Part shown: positions 42,480 to 51,594 of the stretch, piece by piece
Layout: each line of letters opens with the position of its first letter
How positions within the stretch are numbered: position 1 is the first letter of the stretch
Source of the DNA: Actinoplanes auranticolor
GTDB taxonomy: Bacteria > Actinomycetota > Actinomycetes > Mycobacteriales > Micromonosporaceae
Assembly: GCF_018332655.1 (NCBI RefSeq)
Contig: NZ_BOQL01000027.1
Location: 42,095-106,094 of the forward strand
DNA: 64,000 nucleotides
Direction of reading: 5' to 3'
Program-made: the position numbers and the translations under genes
Notes under the pieces: model-generated
What the model was told of the DNA's origin: nothing
Seen by the model: the letters and a program-made list of their open reading frames with translations, nothing else
The model's database searches: none

Positions 42480-45001
42480 TGACCGATGTCGCCAAGAAGA
42501 CCGACGAGGTCACCCTGACCGTCGACGGCGTGGAAGTGACGGCCGCCAAGGGCGAGCTGGTCATCCGGGTCGCCGAGCGGATGGGCATCGCGATCCCGCG
42601 GTTCTGCGACCACCCGCTGCTGGCCCCGGCCGGCGCCTGCCGCCAGTGTCTGGTCGAGGTGGAGGGCCAGCGCAAGCCGGTCGCCTCCTGCACCCAGACG
42701 GTGGCCGAGGGCATGGTGGTCAAGACCCAGCTCACCTCCCCGGTCGCCGCCAAGGCGCAGGGCGGCGTGATGGAGCTGCTGCTGGCCAACCACCCGCTCG
42801 ACTGCCCGACCTGCGACAAGGGTGGCGAGTGCCCGCTGCAGAACCAGGCGATGTCGAACGGCCGCGTCGACTCGCGCTTCCACGAGCACAAGCGCGAGTA
42901 CGAGAAGCCGATCCACATCTCCAGCCAGGTGCTGCTGGACCGGGAGCGCTGCATCCTCTGCCAGCGCTGCACCCGGTTCTCCGAGGAGATCGCCGGCGAC
43001 AAGTTCATCGACCTGATGGACCGCTCGTCCGGCGAGCAGATCAACGTCTACCGCGACGACTTCTTCGGCGGCGAGGGCACCGGTGACGGCCAGGTCGGCG
43101 AGGGCGAGGGTGACGTCGCCTTCAACTCGTACTTCTCCGGCAACACCATCCAGATCTGCCCGGTCGGCGCGCTGACCGGCGAGCAGTACCGGTTCCGGGC
43201 CCGCCCGTTCGACCTGGTCTCCTCGCCGACCGCCTGCGAGCACTGCGCGGCCGGCTGCTCGATGCGGGCCGACCACCGCCGTGGCAAGGTGCTGCGGCGC
43301 CTGGCCGGCGACGACCCGGCGGTGAACGAGGAGTGGAACTGCGACAAGGGCCGGTGGGGCTTCCGCTACACCACCGGCTACGACCGCATCACCACCCCGA
43401 TGCTCCGCGACGCCAAGACCGGCCAGCTGCGTGAGGCCTCCTGGAGCGAGGCGCTGCTGGCCGCCGCCGAGGGGCTGCAGGCAGGCAAGGGTCGCGGCGT
43501 CGGCGTGCTGACCGGTGGCCGGCTCACGGTGGAGGACGCGTACGCGTACGCGAAGTTCGCCCGGGTCGCCCTCGGCACCAACGACATCGACTTCCGGGCC
43601 CGTCCGCTGTCCGGCGAAGAGGCGGACTTCCTGGCCTCCTCGGTCGCCGGCGTCACGGACGTCACCTACGACGACGTCGAGAACGCGCCCGCCGCGGTCA
43701 TCGTCGGGCTCGAGCCCGAGGAGGAGTGCCCGATCCTCTTCCTGCGGCTGCGCAAGGGCCACGGGAAGAAGAAGCTCAAGGTCACGGCCGTGGCGCCGTA
43801 CCTCAGCCGGGGTTTCGAGAAGCTCGGCGCGACGCTGGTTCCGGCCGTGCCCGGCGACGAGGCCCGCCTGCTCGGCACCGACGCGACGGTGAGCGCCGCC
43901 CTGGCCCTGCCGGGCGCGCTGCTGCTCGTCGGTGAGCGGCTCGCGAGCGTGCCCGGTGGTCTCTCGGCCGCCGCCGCGCTGGCGGATCGCACCGGCGCCC
44001 GGCTCGCCTGGGTGCCGCGGCGCGCGGGCGACCGTGGCGCGGTCGACGCGGGCTGCCTGCCCAACCTGCTGCCCGGCGGCCGTCCGGTCACCGACGCGGG
44101 GGCGCGGGGCGAGCTCGCCACGGCCTGGGACGTCGAGGCCGGCGCGCTGCCCGGCACGGTCGGACGCGACACGGACGCGATCGTTGCGGCCGCCGCGGAC
44201 GGCACCCTGGGCGCCCTGCTGGTCGCCGGCGTGGACCCGGCCGACCTGGCCGACCCGCGGCTGGCCGACCAGGCCCTCGACGCGGTGCCCTTCCTGGTCA
44301 GCCTCGAGCTGCGGCAGAGCGCGGTCACCCGCCGCGCCGACGTCGTGCTGCCGGTCGCACCGGCCGCCGAGAAGCCCGGCACCTTCATGGACTGGGAAGG
44401 CCGGCTGCGCACCTTCGACGCCGTGCTCAACACCACCGCGATGACCGACGGCCGGGTGCTGGAAGCCATCGCGGCTCTCATGGAGGTCACGCTCGGCACC
44501 GGTGATGTCGCCGCCATCCGCCGTGAGCTGGGCAGCATGCCCGCGAGCCGCGCCGACCGCCCGGCAGTGCCGGCCGTCGCCGCTGCCGCGCTGCCCCAGC
44601 TCGGCGCCCAGGAAGCGGTCCTGGCGTCCTGGCACCACCTGATCGACCTCGGCTCGATGCTCGACGGTGACGAGGTGCTGGCCGGCACGGCCCGTACCCC
44701 GGTGGTCCGGCTGGGCAAGGGTCTCGCCGAGGCGCTCGGGGTGGCCGACGGCGACGCCGTCACGGTCGGCACCGACCGCGGCGCGATCACCCTGCCGGCG
44801 GCCATCACCGACCTGCCCGCGCAGGTGGTGTGGCTGCCCACGAACTCGCCGGGCTCGACGCTGCGTCGCAGCCTCGGCGTCACCTCGGGTGCGGTGGTCC
44901 GGCTCAGCGCCGGCAAGCCTGGCCCGATCCTCGCTGCGTCTGCTGAAGGCGGCTCCGCCGCACTGCACGGAGAACCCCATGTGAAGGGGGCTACCGCATG
45001 A
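42479..45001 (+). CDS. nuoG: NADH-quinone oxidoreductase subunit G
   Basis: Largest peripheral subunit, 840 residues. The N-terminal ferredoxin domain binds [2Fe-2S] N1b through Cys43, Cys54, Cys57 and Cys71 (FCDHPLLAPAGACRQC). The His/Cys motif HPLDCPTCDKGGECPLQ for N5 and RCILCQRCTRF for N4 follow. CEHCAAGCSMRADHR starts the molybdopterin-oxidoreductase-like domain, which lacks a cofactor role here. The C-terminal part is a formate-dehydrogenase-like MopB domain. ATG overlaps the nuoF stop by 1 bp. Confidence 0.95.
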   Translation: MTDVAKKTDEVTLTVDGVEVTAAKGELVIRVAERMGIAIPRFCDHPLLAPAGACRQCLVEVEGQRKPVASCTQTVAEGMVVKTQLTSPVAAKAQGGVMELLLANHPLDCPTCDKGGECPLQNQAMSNGRVDSRFHEHKREYEKPIHISSQVLLDRERCILCQRCTRFSEEIAGDKFIDLMDRSSGEQINVYRDDFFGGEGTGDGQVGEGEGDVAFNSYFSGNTIQICPVGALTGEQYRFRARPFDLVSSPTACEHCAAGCSMRADHRRGKVLRRLAGDDPAVNEEWNCDKGRWGFRYTTGYDRITTPMLRDAKTGQLREASWSEALLAAAEGLQAGKGRGVGVLTGGRLTVEDAYAYAKFARVALGTNDIDFRARPLSGEEADFLASSVAGVTDVTYDDVENAPAAVIVGLEPEEECPILFLRLRKGHGKKKLKVTAVAPYLSRGFEKLGATLVPAVPGDEARLLGTDATVSAALALPGALLLVGERLASVPGGLSAAAALADRTGARLAWVPRRAGDRGAVDAGCLPNLLPGGRPVTDAGARGELATAWDVEAGALPGTVGRDTDAIVAAAADGTLGALLVAGVDPADLADPRLADQALDAVPFLVSLELRQSAVTRRADVVLPVAPAAEKPGTFMDWEGRLRTFDAVLNTTAMTDGRVLEAIAALMEVTLGTGDVAAIRRELGSMPASRADRPAVPAVAAAALPQLGAQEAVLASWHHLIDLGSMLDGDEVLAGTARTPVVRLGKGLAEALGVADGDAVTVGTDRGAITLPAAITDLPAQVVWLPTNSPGSTLRRSLGVTSGAVVRLSAGKPGPILAASAEGGSAALHGEPHVKGATA

Positions 45002-46389
45002 ATTCGCTGATTCTCGCGAAGGCACAGGACCCGACCCTGCAGACGTTCGAGAACGACGTCTGGTGGATCGTCCTGATCAAGCTGCTGGGTGTCTTCGTCA
45101 TCCTGCTGCTGCTGACGCTTTTCACGATCAACTACGAGCGCAAGGTCGTGGCCCGGATGGCGGTCCGGCCGGGCCCCAACCAGGTCGGGCCCAAGGGCTG
45201 GCTGCAGAGCCTCACGGACGGCGTCAAGCTGCCGTTCAAGGAGGAGATCATCCCGAAGACCGCCGACAAGGTGGTGTACTTCATCGCCCCGGTGATCTCG
45301 GCGACGGTGGCGTTCACCGCGTTCTCGGTGATCCCGTTCGGGCCGGTCGTCTCGATGTTCGGCCACAAGACGGCGCTGCAGCTCACCGACGTACCGGTCT
45401 CCGTGCTGGTGCTGCTGGCCTGCTCGTCGATGGCCGTCTACGGCATCGTGCTGGCCGGCTGGGCGTCGGGCTCGACGTACCCGCTGCTCGGCGGCCTGCG
45501 CTCGGCGGCCCAGATGATCTCGTACGAGGTCGCGATGGGGCTGAGCATCGTGGCGGTCTTCATGACCGCGGGCACCATGAGCACCTCGCAGATCGTCGCC
45601 GCTCAGGCCGGTAACAACCCCACCACGGCGTTCGACATCTTCGGCTGGAGCCCGACCCCGCCGAGCTGGTACGCGGTGCTGCTGCTGCCCAGTTTCATCA
45701 TCTACTGCATCGCGGCGGTCGGCGAGACCAACCGGGCCCCGTTCGACCTGCCCGAGGCGGAGTCCGAGCTGGTCGGCGGCTTCCACACCGAGTACTCGTC
45801 GTTCAAGTTCGCGCTGTTCTTCCTGGCCGAGTACATCAACATGATCACCGTTTCGGCGTTCGCCACCACGCTGTTCCTCGGCGGCTGGCGGGCTCCCTGG
45901 CCGATCACCACCTTCTGGGAAGGCGCCAACTCCGGCTGGTGGCCCCTGATGTGGTGGTTCGGCAAGGTGCTGCTGTGTCTCTTCGGCTTCATCTGGCTGC
46001 GGGCCACCCTGCCCCGGATGCGCTACGACCAGTTCATGCGTTTCGGCTGGAAGGTGCTGATCCCGGCCAACCTGGTCTGGATCCTGTTCCTGGCCGGCGT
46101 CCGGGTCACCAACACCCGCGTCGACGGCGGCGCCCGCTGGCTCGTCTACCTCGCCGCGGCGGTGGTGGTGCTCGGCATCGCGCTGCTCTGGCCGGCCAGC
46201 AAGAAGCCCCGCGAGTTCTCCATCGAGGAGCAGCTGGCCGCCCGGCCTCCGGGCAGCTTCCCGGTCCCGCCGATGGACCTCCAAGTGCCACCCAGCCCAC
46301 GGGCCCGCCGGGCGGTCGCCGAACGGCAGCCGGCCACGGTCGGCGGCACGACGCCCGCTCCGGACAACACGTCAGAAGAGGAGGTGTGA
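44998..46389 (+). CDS. nuoH: NADH-quinone oxidoreductase subunit H
   Basis: Membrane subunit with about eight helices at the junction of the two arms, forming part of the quinone channel. Conserved: YERKVVARMAVRPGPNQVGPKGWLQSLTDGVKLPFKEE and the loop EVGETNRAPFDLPEAESELVGGFHTEYSS (AVGETNRAPFDLPEAE here). It is 463 residues, longer than most because of a C-terminal cytoplasmic tail of about 60 residues rich in Pro, Ala and Arg. The start overlaps nuoG (ATGA). Confidence 0.95.
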   Translation: MNSLILAKAQDPTLQTFENDVWWIVLIKLLGVFVILLLLTLFTINYERKVVARMAVRPGPNQVGPKGWLQSLTDGVKLPFKEEIIPKTADKVVYFIAPVISATVAFTAFSVIPFGPVVSMFGHKTALQLTDVPVSVLVLLACSSMAVYGIVLAGWASGSTYPLLGGLRSAAQMISYEVAMGLSIVAVFMTAGTMSTSQIVAAQAGNNPTTAFDIFGWSPTPPSWYAVLLLPSFIIYCIAAVGETNRAPFDLPEAESELVGGFHTEYSSFKFALFFLAEYINMITVSAFATTLFLGGWRAPWPITTFWEGANSGWWPLMWWFGKVLLCLFGFIWLRATLPRMRYDQFMRFGWKVLIPANLVWILFLAGVRVTNTRVDGGARWLVYLAAAVVVLGIALLWPASKKPREFSIEEQLAARPPGSFPVPPMDLQVPPSPRARRAVAERQPATVGGTTPAPDNTSEEEV

Positions 46390-46390
46390 G

Positions 46391-47047
46391 GTGGGATCGT
46401 TCACCGGCTCTTTCAAGGGCTTCGGGGTGACCTTCGCGCACATGTTCCGCAAGGTCATCACCACCGACTACCCGTTCACACCGCCGACCCCGGCGCCGCG
46501 CTACCACGGGCGGCACATCCTCAACCGGCACCCGGACGGCCTGGAGAAGTGCATCGGCTGCGAGCTGTGCGCCTGGGCCTGCCCGGCGGACGCGATCTAC
46601 GTCGAGGGTGGCGACAACACCGAGGAGCAGCGTTTCTCTCCCGGTGAGCGGTACGCCAGCATCTACCAGATCAATTACGCCCGCTGCATCTTCTGCGGAC
46701 TGTGCATCGAGGCTTGCCCGACCCGTTCGCTGACCATGAGCAACGAGTACGAGCTGGCCCGCGACAGCCGCCAGGACCTCATCTTCACCAAGGAAGACCT
46801 CCTGATGCCCCTGCTGCCCGGCATGGAGCAGCCGCCGCACCCCATGCGGCTCGGCGACACCGACAAGGACTACTACCTCGGTGCCCTGACCAACCCGGGC
46901 ACCTCGGCCGGTGCCGAGCGGGCGCCCTGGTCGGACTCGGGCTCCGAGGACGCGGCAACGGCCGCCGGACCGGGCGACCGGGCGGAGACCGCCGGCACGC
47001 TGCGCCGTAAGGACGCCGGGGACCAGCCCGCGGAGGTGAAGGGATGA
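46391..47047 (+). CDS. nuoI: NADH-quinone oxidoreductase subunit I
   Basis: Carries clusters N6a and N6b. Two typical ferredoxin motifs are present, CIGCELCAWACPADAIYV and CIFCGLCIEACPTRSLTM, at about 55 and 104. The N-terminal FKGFGVTFAHMFRKVITTDYPF helix anchors it to the membrane arm. The last 60 residues are an Ala/Gly/Asp-rich tail not needed for cluster binding. GTG start one base after the nuoH stop; the stop overlaps nuoJ. Confidence 0.95.
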   Translation: MGSFTGSFKGFGVTFAHMFRKVITTDYPFTPPTPAPRYHGRHILNRHPDGLEKCIGCELCAWACPADAIYVEGGDNTEEQRFSPGERYASIYQINYARCIFCGLCIEACPTRSLTMSNEYELARDSRQDLIFTKEDLLMPLLPGMEQPPHPMRLGDTDKDYYLGALTNPGTSAGAERAPWSDSGSEDAATAAGPGDRAETAGTLRRKDAGDQPAEVKG

Positions 47048-47823
47048 TCGAGTACGCAGTGGTGGCGGCGGCGGCCGGCCAGGTCTCCACCGGCGAGCAG
47101 TGGGGTTTCTGGATCCTGGGCAGCCTCGCCGTCATCGGCGGCCTGGGTATGGTCATCGCGCGCAACGCGGTGCACTCGGCCCTGTGGCTGGTTGTCACGA
47201 TGCTGTGCCTGGGCTTCATCTACGTGATCAACCAGGCGCCGTTCCTGGGCGCGGTGCAGATCATCGTCTACACCGGCGCGATCATGATGCTGTTCCTGTT
47301 CGTGCTGATGCTGGTCGGCCGGGACGCCTCCGACTCGCTGATCGAGACCCTGCGGGGGCAGCGCGTCGCGGCCATCCTGCTCGGCGTCGCGTTCGGGGCC
47401 CTCGTCGCCACCGGGCTGGCCCGCTCGCTCGGCGGCACCGAGGTCGTCGGCCTGGCCGAGGCGAACAGTGCCGCCGGCGGCAACGTGCAGGGCATCGCCC
47501 GCCTGCTGTTCACCAAGTATGTCTTCGCCTTCGAGGTCACCTCGGCGCTGCTGATCACGGCGGCCGTCGGGGCCATGGTGCTGGCCCACGTCGAGCGGGC
47601 CAAGGGCGACATCGCCGACCAGGTCACGCGCATGAAGGCGCGCTTCCGGCCGGGCTCGTACCCGGGCGCGAAGGCCGGCCCGGGCGTCTACGCGAACACC
47701 ATGTCGGTTGCCGCGCCGGCCCGGCTGCCGGACGGCAACGGCTCCGAGCGCAGCATCTCGGCGATCCTCCCGGTGCGTGAACTGACCGCCGAGGAGATCG
47801 CACCGAAGGGGACAGAGAAGTGA
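47044..47823 (+). CDS. nuoJ: NADH-quinone oxidoreductase subunit J
   Basis: Membrane subunit with five helices, 259 residues. The signature VIARNAVHSALWLVVTMLCLGFIYVINQAPFLGAVQIIVYTGAIMMLFLFVLMLVG spans helices 2-3, the flexible pi-bulge region at the quinone/proton coupling site. The C-terminal 80 residues are cytoplasmic and actinobacteria-like. The ATG overlaps the nuoI stop, and the nuoK GTG overlaps its stop. Confidence 0.94.
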   Translation: MIEYAVVAAAAGQVSTGEQWGFWILGSLAVIGGLGMVIARNAVHSALWLVVTMLCLGFIYVINQAPFLGAVQIIVYTGAIMMLFLFVLMLVGRDASDSLIETLRGQRVAAILLGVAFGALVATGLARSLGGTEVVGLAEANSAAGGNVQGIARLLFTKYVFAFEVTSALLITAAVGAMVLAHVERAKGDIADQVTRMKARFRPGSYPGAKAGPGVYANTMSVAAPARLPDGNGSERSISAILPVRELTAEEIAPKGTEK

Positions 47824-48119
47824 CACCCGACTACTACCTCGTCCTGGCGGCGATCCTGTTCACCATTGGGGCCGCCGGGGTGCTGGTCCGCCGGAACGCG
47901 ATCGTGCTGTTCATGTGCATCGAGCTGATGCTGAACGCCGCGAACCTCGCGCTGGTGACCTTCAGCCGGATCAACGGCACGCTCGACGGCCAGATCATCT
48001 CGTTCTTCGTGATGGTGGTCGCGGCGGCCGAGGTCGTCATCGGGCTGGCCATCATCATGTCGATCTTCCGGACGCGGCGCTCGGCCAGCGTCGACGACGC
48101 CAACCTCCTCAAGTACTAA
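47820..48119 (+). CDS. nuoK: NADH-quinone oxidoreductase subunit K
   Basis: Three-helix membrane subunit, 99 residues, the usual length. It contains the proton-channel glutamates in FMCIELMLNAANLALVTF and VVAAAEVVIGLAIIMSIFR. GTG 47820 overlaps the nuoJ stop; nuoL begins 12 bp after the stop. Confidence 0.95.
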   Translation: MTPDYYLVLAAILFTIGAAGVLVRRNAIVLFMCIELMLNAANLALVTFSRINGTLDGQIISFFVMVVAAAEVVIGLAIIMSIFRTRRSASVDDANLLKY

Positions 48120-48131
48120 AGGGGCCTTCAC

Positions 48132-50057
48132 GTGGAACAGACAGTGGAGTATGCCCACGCGACGGGGCTGCTGAGTGGAATCTGGCTGCTGGTGGCCATC
48201 CCGCTCGCCAGCGCGACGGTCCTGCTTCTCCTGGGCAGGAAGGCCGACAAGTGGGGGCACTGGCTCGGCGTCGCGGCGGTCGCCGCGACGTTCGTCCTGG
48301 GCTTGGCGATGTTCTTCAGCTTGGCCGGGCTCGACGCCGAGGCGCGGTCGGCGGAGCAGAGCCTGTGGGACTTCATCGTGGTCGGCGAACTGCACGTGGA
48401 CTTCGGGTTGCTCTTCGACCCGCTGTCCGGCGTCTTCGTCCTGCTGATCACCGGTGTCGGCTCGTTGATCCACCTGTACGCGGTGGGCTACATGGAGCAC
48501 GACGAGGGGCGGCGGAAGTTCTTCGCCTACTTCAACCTCTTCGTCGCCGCGATGCTGCTGCTGGTCCTCGGCAACAACTACGTGATGCTCTACTTCGGCT
48601 GGGAGGGCGTCGGTCTGGCGTCGTACCTGCTGATCTCGTTCTGGTACACCCGGCCGTCCGCGGCCACCGCCGGCAAGAAGGCCTTCCTGATGAACCGGGT
48701 CGGCGACGCCGGCCTGGCCATCGGCATCTTCCTGATGTTCGCCACGCTGGGCACCACCCAGTACGACGAGGTCTTCAACGGCGTCGGCGCGCTCTCCGCC
48801 GCTACCATCCTGGTGCTGGGCATCCTGCTGCTGCTCGGAGCGGCCGGTAAGTCCGGCCAGTTCCCGCTGCAGGCCTGGCTGCCGGACGCGATGGAGGGCC
48901 CGACCCCGGTCTCGGCCCTGATCCACGCGGCGACGATGGTCACCGCGGGCGTCTACCTGATCGCCCGGTCCAACCCGATCTTCTCGGCGAACACCACGCT
49001 GCAGACGATCGTGGTCAGCGTCGGCGCGCTCACCCTGCTGATGGGCTGCATCATCGGCGCGGCCAAGGACGACATCAAGCGCGTCCTGGCCTGGTCCACG
49101 GTCAGCCAGATCGGCTACATGTTCCTCGGCGTCGGGCTGGGCGGCGGGGCGTACGCCCTGGCGATCATCCACCTGCTGGCGCACGGCTTCTTCAAGGCCA
49201 ACATGTTCCTGGGCGCCGGCTCGGTCATGCACGGCATGCACGACCAGGTCGACATCCGGCGCTTCGGTGGCCTGCGCAAGTACATGAAGTGGACGTGGCT
49301 GACCTTCATGATGGGCTGGCTCGCCATCATCGGTATCCCGCCGCTGTCCGGTTACTTCTCCAAGGAGCCGATCATCGCCGCGGCCTTCGAGCGCGGCGAC
49401 TGGACCTCCTGGCTGTACGGCATGGCCGCCCTGCTGGGCGCGGGCCTGACCGCGTTCTACATGACGCGCCTGTTCGTGCTGACCTTCCACGGTCCGGAGC
49501 GGTACACCGAGGACAACAAGCATCCGCACGAGTCGCCGTACATCATGACGGTGCCGCTGATGCTGCTGGCCGTGGGCTCGATCGGGGCCGGCTTCCTGAT
49601 GGCCAGCAGCGTGCCGGACTGGCTCGAGCCGACCTTCGGCGCCGAGGCCGTGGAGCACCACGCGGTCATGCCGCACTGGTTGATCACGGTGCTCTCGCTG
49701 CTCGTCACGGTGCTGGGCGCGGGCCTGGCCTGGGCGCTGTTCCGCAACGGCACGGCCAAGCAGGAGCAGCCGGCGGGCGTGCTCGTCACCGCGGCCCGCC
49801 GCAACCTCTACACCGACGCCTTCAACGAGGCGGTCTTCGAGCGGCCCGGCATCTACCTGACCCGCGCGTTGGTCTTCCTCGACAACAAGGGCATCGACGG
49901 CGCGGTCAACGGCCTCGCGGCCGCTGTCGGCGGCAGTTCGGGTCGCCTGCGCCGGCTGCAGACCGGTTTCGTCCGCTCGTACGCGTTGTCCATGCTCACC
50001 GGCGTAGTCCTGGTCGTCGGTGCCTTCCTCGCAATCCAGTTGGGATGGTTGGCGTGA
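48132..50057 (+). CDS. nuoL: NADH-quinone oxidoreductase subunit L
   Basis: Distal antiporter-like proton pump, 641 residues with about 16 helices and the long lateral helix at the C-terminus. Typical segments: HLYAVGYMEHDEGRRKFFAYFNLF, GWEGVGLASYLLISFWYTRPSA (pump Glu), QAWLPDAMEGPTPVSALIHAATMVTAGVYLIAR (pump Lys/His region). The GTG start is 12 bp after nuoK; the stop overlaps nuoM by 4 bp. Confidence 0.96.
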   Translation: MEQTVEYAHATGLLSGIWLLVAIPLASATVLLLLGRKADKWGHWLGVAAVAATFVLGLAMFFSLAGLDAEARSAEQSLWDFIVVGELHVDFGLLFDPLSGVFVLLITGVGSLIHLYAVGYMEHDEGRRKFFAYFNLFVAAMLLLVLGNNYVMLYFGWEGVGLASYLLISFWYTRPSAATAGKKAFLMNRVGDAGLAIGIFLMFATLGTTQYDEVFNGVGALSAATILVLGILLLLGAAGKSGQFPLQAWLPDAMEGPTPVSALIHAATMVTAGVYLIARSNPIFSANTTLQTIVVSVGALTLLMGCIIGAAKDDIKRVLAWSTVSQIGYMFLGVGLGGGAYALAIIHLLAHGFFKANMFLGAGSVMHGMHDQVDIRRFGGLRKYMKWTWLTFMMGWLAIIGIPPLSGYFSKEPIIAAAFERGDWTSWLYGMAALLGAGLTAFYMTRLFVLTFHGPERYTEDNKHPHESPYIMTVPLMLLAVGSIGAGFLMASSVPDWLEPTFGAEAVEHHAVMPHWLITVLSLLVTVLGAGLAWALFRNGTAKQEQPAGVLVTAARRNLYTDAFNEAVFERPGIYLTRALVFLDNKGIDGAVNGLAAAVGGSSGRLRRLQTGFVRSYALSMLTGVVLVVGAFLAIQLGWLA

Positions 50058-51592
50058 CCGACTTTCCGTTCCTGTCCATCCTGACGCTCTTCCCCCTGGT
50101 GGGGGCGGCGGTGGTGGCCTTCATCCCGAAGACCAGGGGCCAACTGGCCAAGGCGATCGCCCTGGGCTGGTCGCTGGCGGTGCTCGCGCTGAGCATCGTC
50201 ATGTGGATCGCGTTCGAGGCGCGCGGCGACCGGTTCCAGTTCCGCGAGTCCTACCAGTGGATCCCCACCTGGGACGCGCGCTTCACGTTCGCGGCGGACG
50301 GCATCGCGCTGGTGATGCTCATGCTGATCGCGATCCTGGTGCCGGTGGTGATCCTGGCCTCGTGGAACGACATCGACGAGACCCAGCGGTCGGTGCCGGT
50401 CTACTTCGCGCTGCTGCTGGCGCTCGAATGCACGATGATCGGCGTCTTCGCGGCCGCCGACGTGTTCCTGTTCTACGTGTTCTTCGAGGTCATGCTCGTG
50501 CCGATGTACTTCATCATCGGTTCGTACGGTGGCGCCCGGCGGCAGTACGCAGCCGTCAAGTTCTTCCTGTACTCGCTGGTCGGCGGTCTGTTCATGCTGG
50601 CCGCCGTGATCGGCCTCTGGGTCGTCGGCGGGAACACGTTCGACTGGCAGAAGCTGAGCGACGTCTCGGCGGCGTTCGACACCGGCACCGCCCGCTGGCT
50701 GTTCCTGGGCTTCTTCATCGCGTTCGCGGTCAAGGCGCCGTTCTTCCCGTTCCACACCTGGCTGCCCGACGCCGGTGTCGCCGCTCCGGCGCCCGCCGCC
50801 GCGCTGCTGGTCGGTGTGCTGGACAAGGTCGGCACGTTCGGGATCCTGCGCTACTGCCTCTCGCTGTTCCCGGAGGCGTCGCGCTGGTTCGCCCCGGCGG
50901 CGCTGATCCTCGGCGTCATCGGCATCATCTACGCCGCACTGCTCGCGGTGGGCCAGCATGACCTGAAGCGGCTGGTGTCGTACACGTCGATCGCCCACTT
51001 CGGCTTCATCGGCATCGGCATCTTCGCCTTCACCACCCAGGCGGGCACCGGCGCGGTGCTGTACATGGTCAACCACGGTCTGGCCACCGGCCTGCTGTTC
51101 CTGGTGGTCGGCATGTTCGTGGCCCGCCGCGGCTCGGCGCTGGTGAGCGACTTCGGCGGGGCCGGCAAGCTGGTCCCGGTGCTGGCCGGTGTCCTGTTCT
51201 TCGCCGGTCTGGCCTCGCTGGCGCTGCCCGGCACGGCGCCGTTCGTCAGCGAGTTCCTGGTGCTCATCGGCACGTTCACGGTGCACAAGGTGTACGCGGT
51301 CATCGCCACCGTGGGCATCATCCTGGCCGCCGCGTACGTGCTGTGGATGGTGCAGCGCACCACGCAGGGCACGCTCAACCCGATGCTGGTCGCGGTCCCG
51401 GCCATGCACAAGGACATCAGCCTGCGCGAGAAGGTCGTGGTCGCGCCGCTGATCGTGCTGCTGCTGGTGCTCGGCTTCTACCCGAAGCCGGTCACCGATG
51501 TGATCAACCCGGCGGTCGAGGCCACCATGCAGGACGTGGGCACGACCGACCCGGCGCCGACGGCGGTCGCAAACGGAAAGGTGGCGCCGTAG
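50054..51592 (+). CDS. nuoM: NADH-quinone oxidoreductase subunit M
   Basis: Antiporter-like proton-pumping subunit, 512 residues, about 14 helices. FFEVMLVPMYFIIGSYGG carries the pump glutamate, and APFFPFHTWLPDAGVAAPAPAAALLVGVLDKVGTFGILR the channel residues. I chose GTG 50054 (overlap of 4 bp with nuoL) because the frame upstream shadows nuoL. The stop is 2 bp before the nuoN ATG. Confidence 0.96.
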   Translation: MTDFPFLSILTLFPLVGAAVVAFIPKTRGQLAKAIALGWSLAVLALSIVMWIAFEARGDRFQFRESYQWIPTWDARFTFAADGIALVMLMLIAILVPVVILASWNDIDETQRSVPVYFALLLALECTMIGVFAAADVFLFYVFFEVMLVPMYFIIGSYGGARRQYAAVKFFLYSLVGGLFMLAAVIGLWVVGGNTFDWQKLSDVSAAFDTGTARWLFLGFFIAFAVKAPFFPFHTWLPDAGVAAPAPAAALLVGVLDKVGTFGILRYCLSLFPEASRWFAPAALILGVIGIIYAALLAVGQHDLKRLVSYTSIAHFGFIGIGIFAFTTQAGTGAVLYMVNHGLATGLLFLVVGMFVARRGSALVSDFGGAGKLVPVLAGVLFFAGLASLALPGTAPFVSEFLVLIGTFTVHKVYAVIATVGIILAAAYVLWMVQRTTQGTLNPMLVAVPAMHKDISLREKVVVAPLIVLLLVLGFYPKPVTDVINPAVEATMQDVGTTDPAPTAVANGKVAP

Positions 51593-51594
51593 CC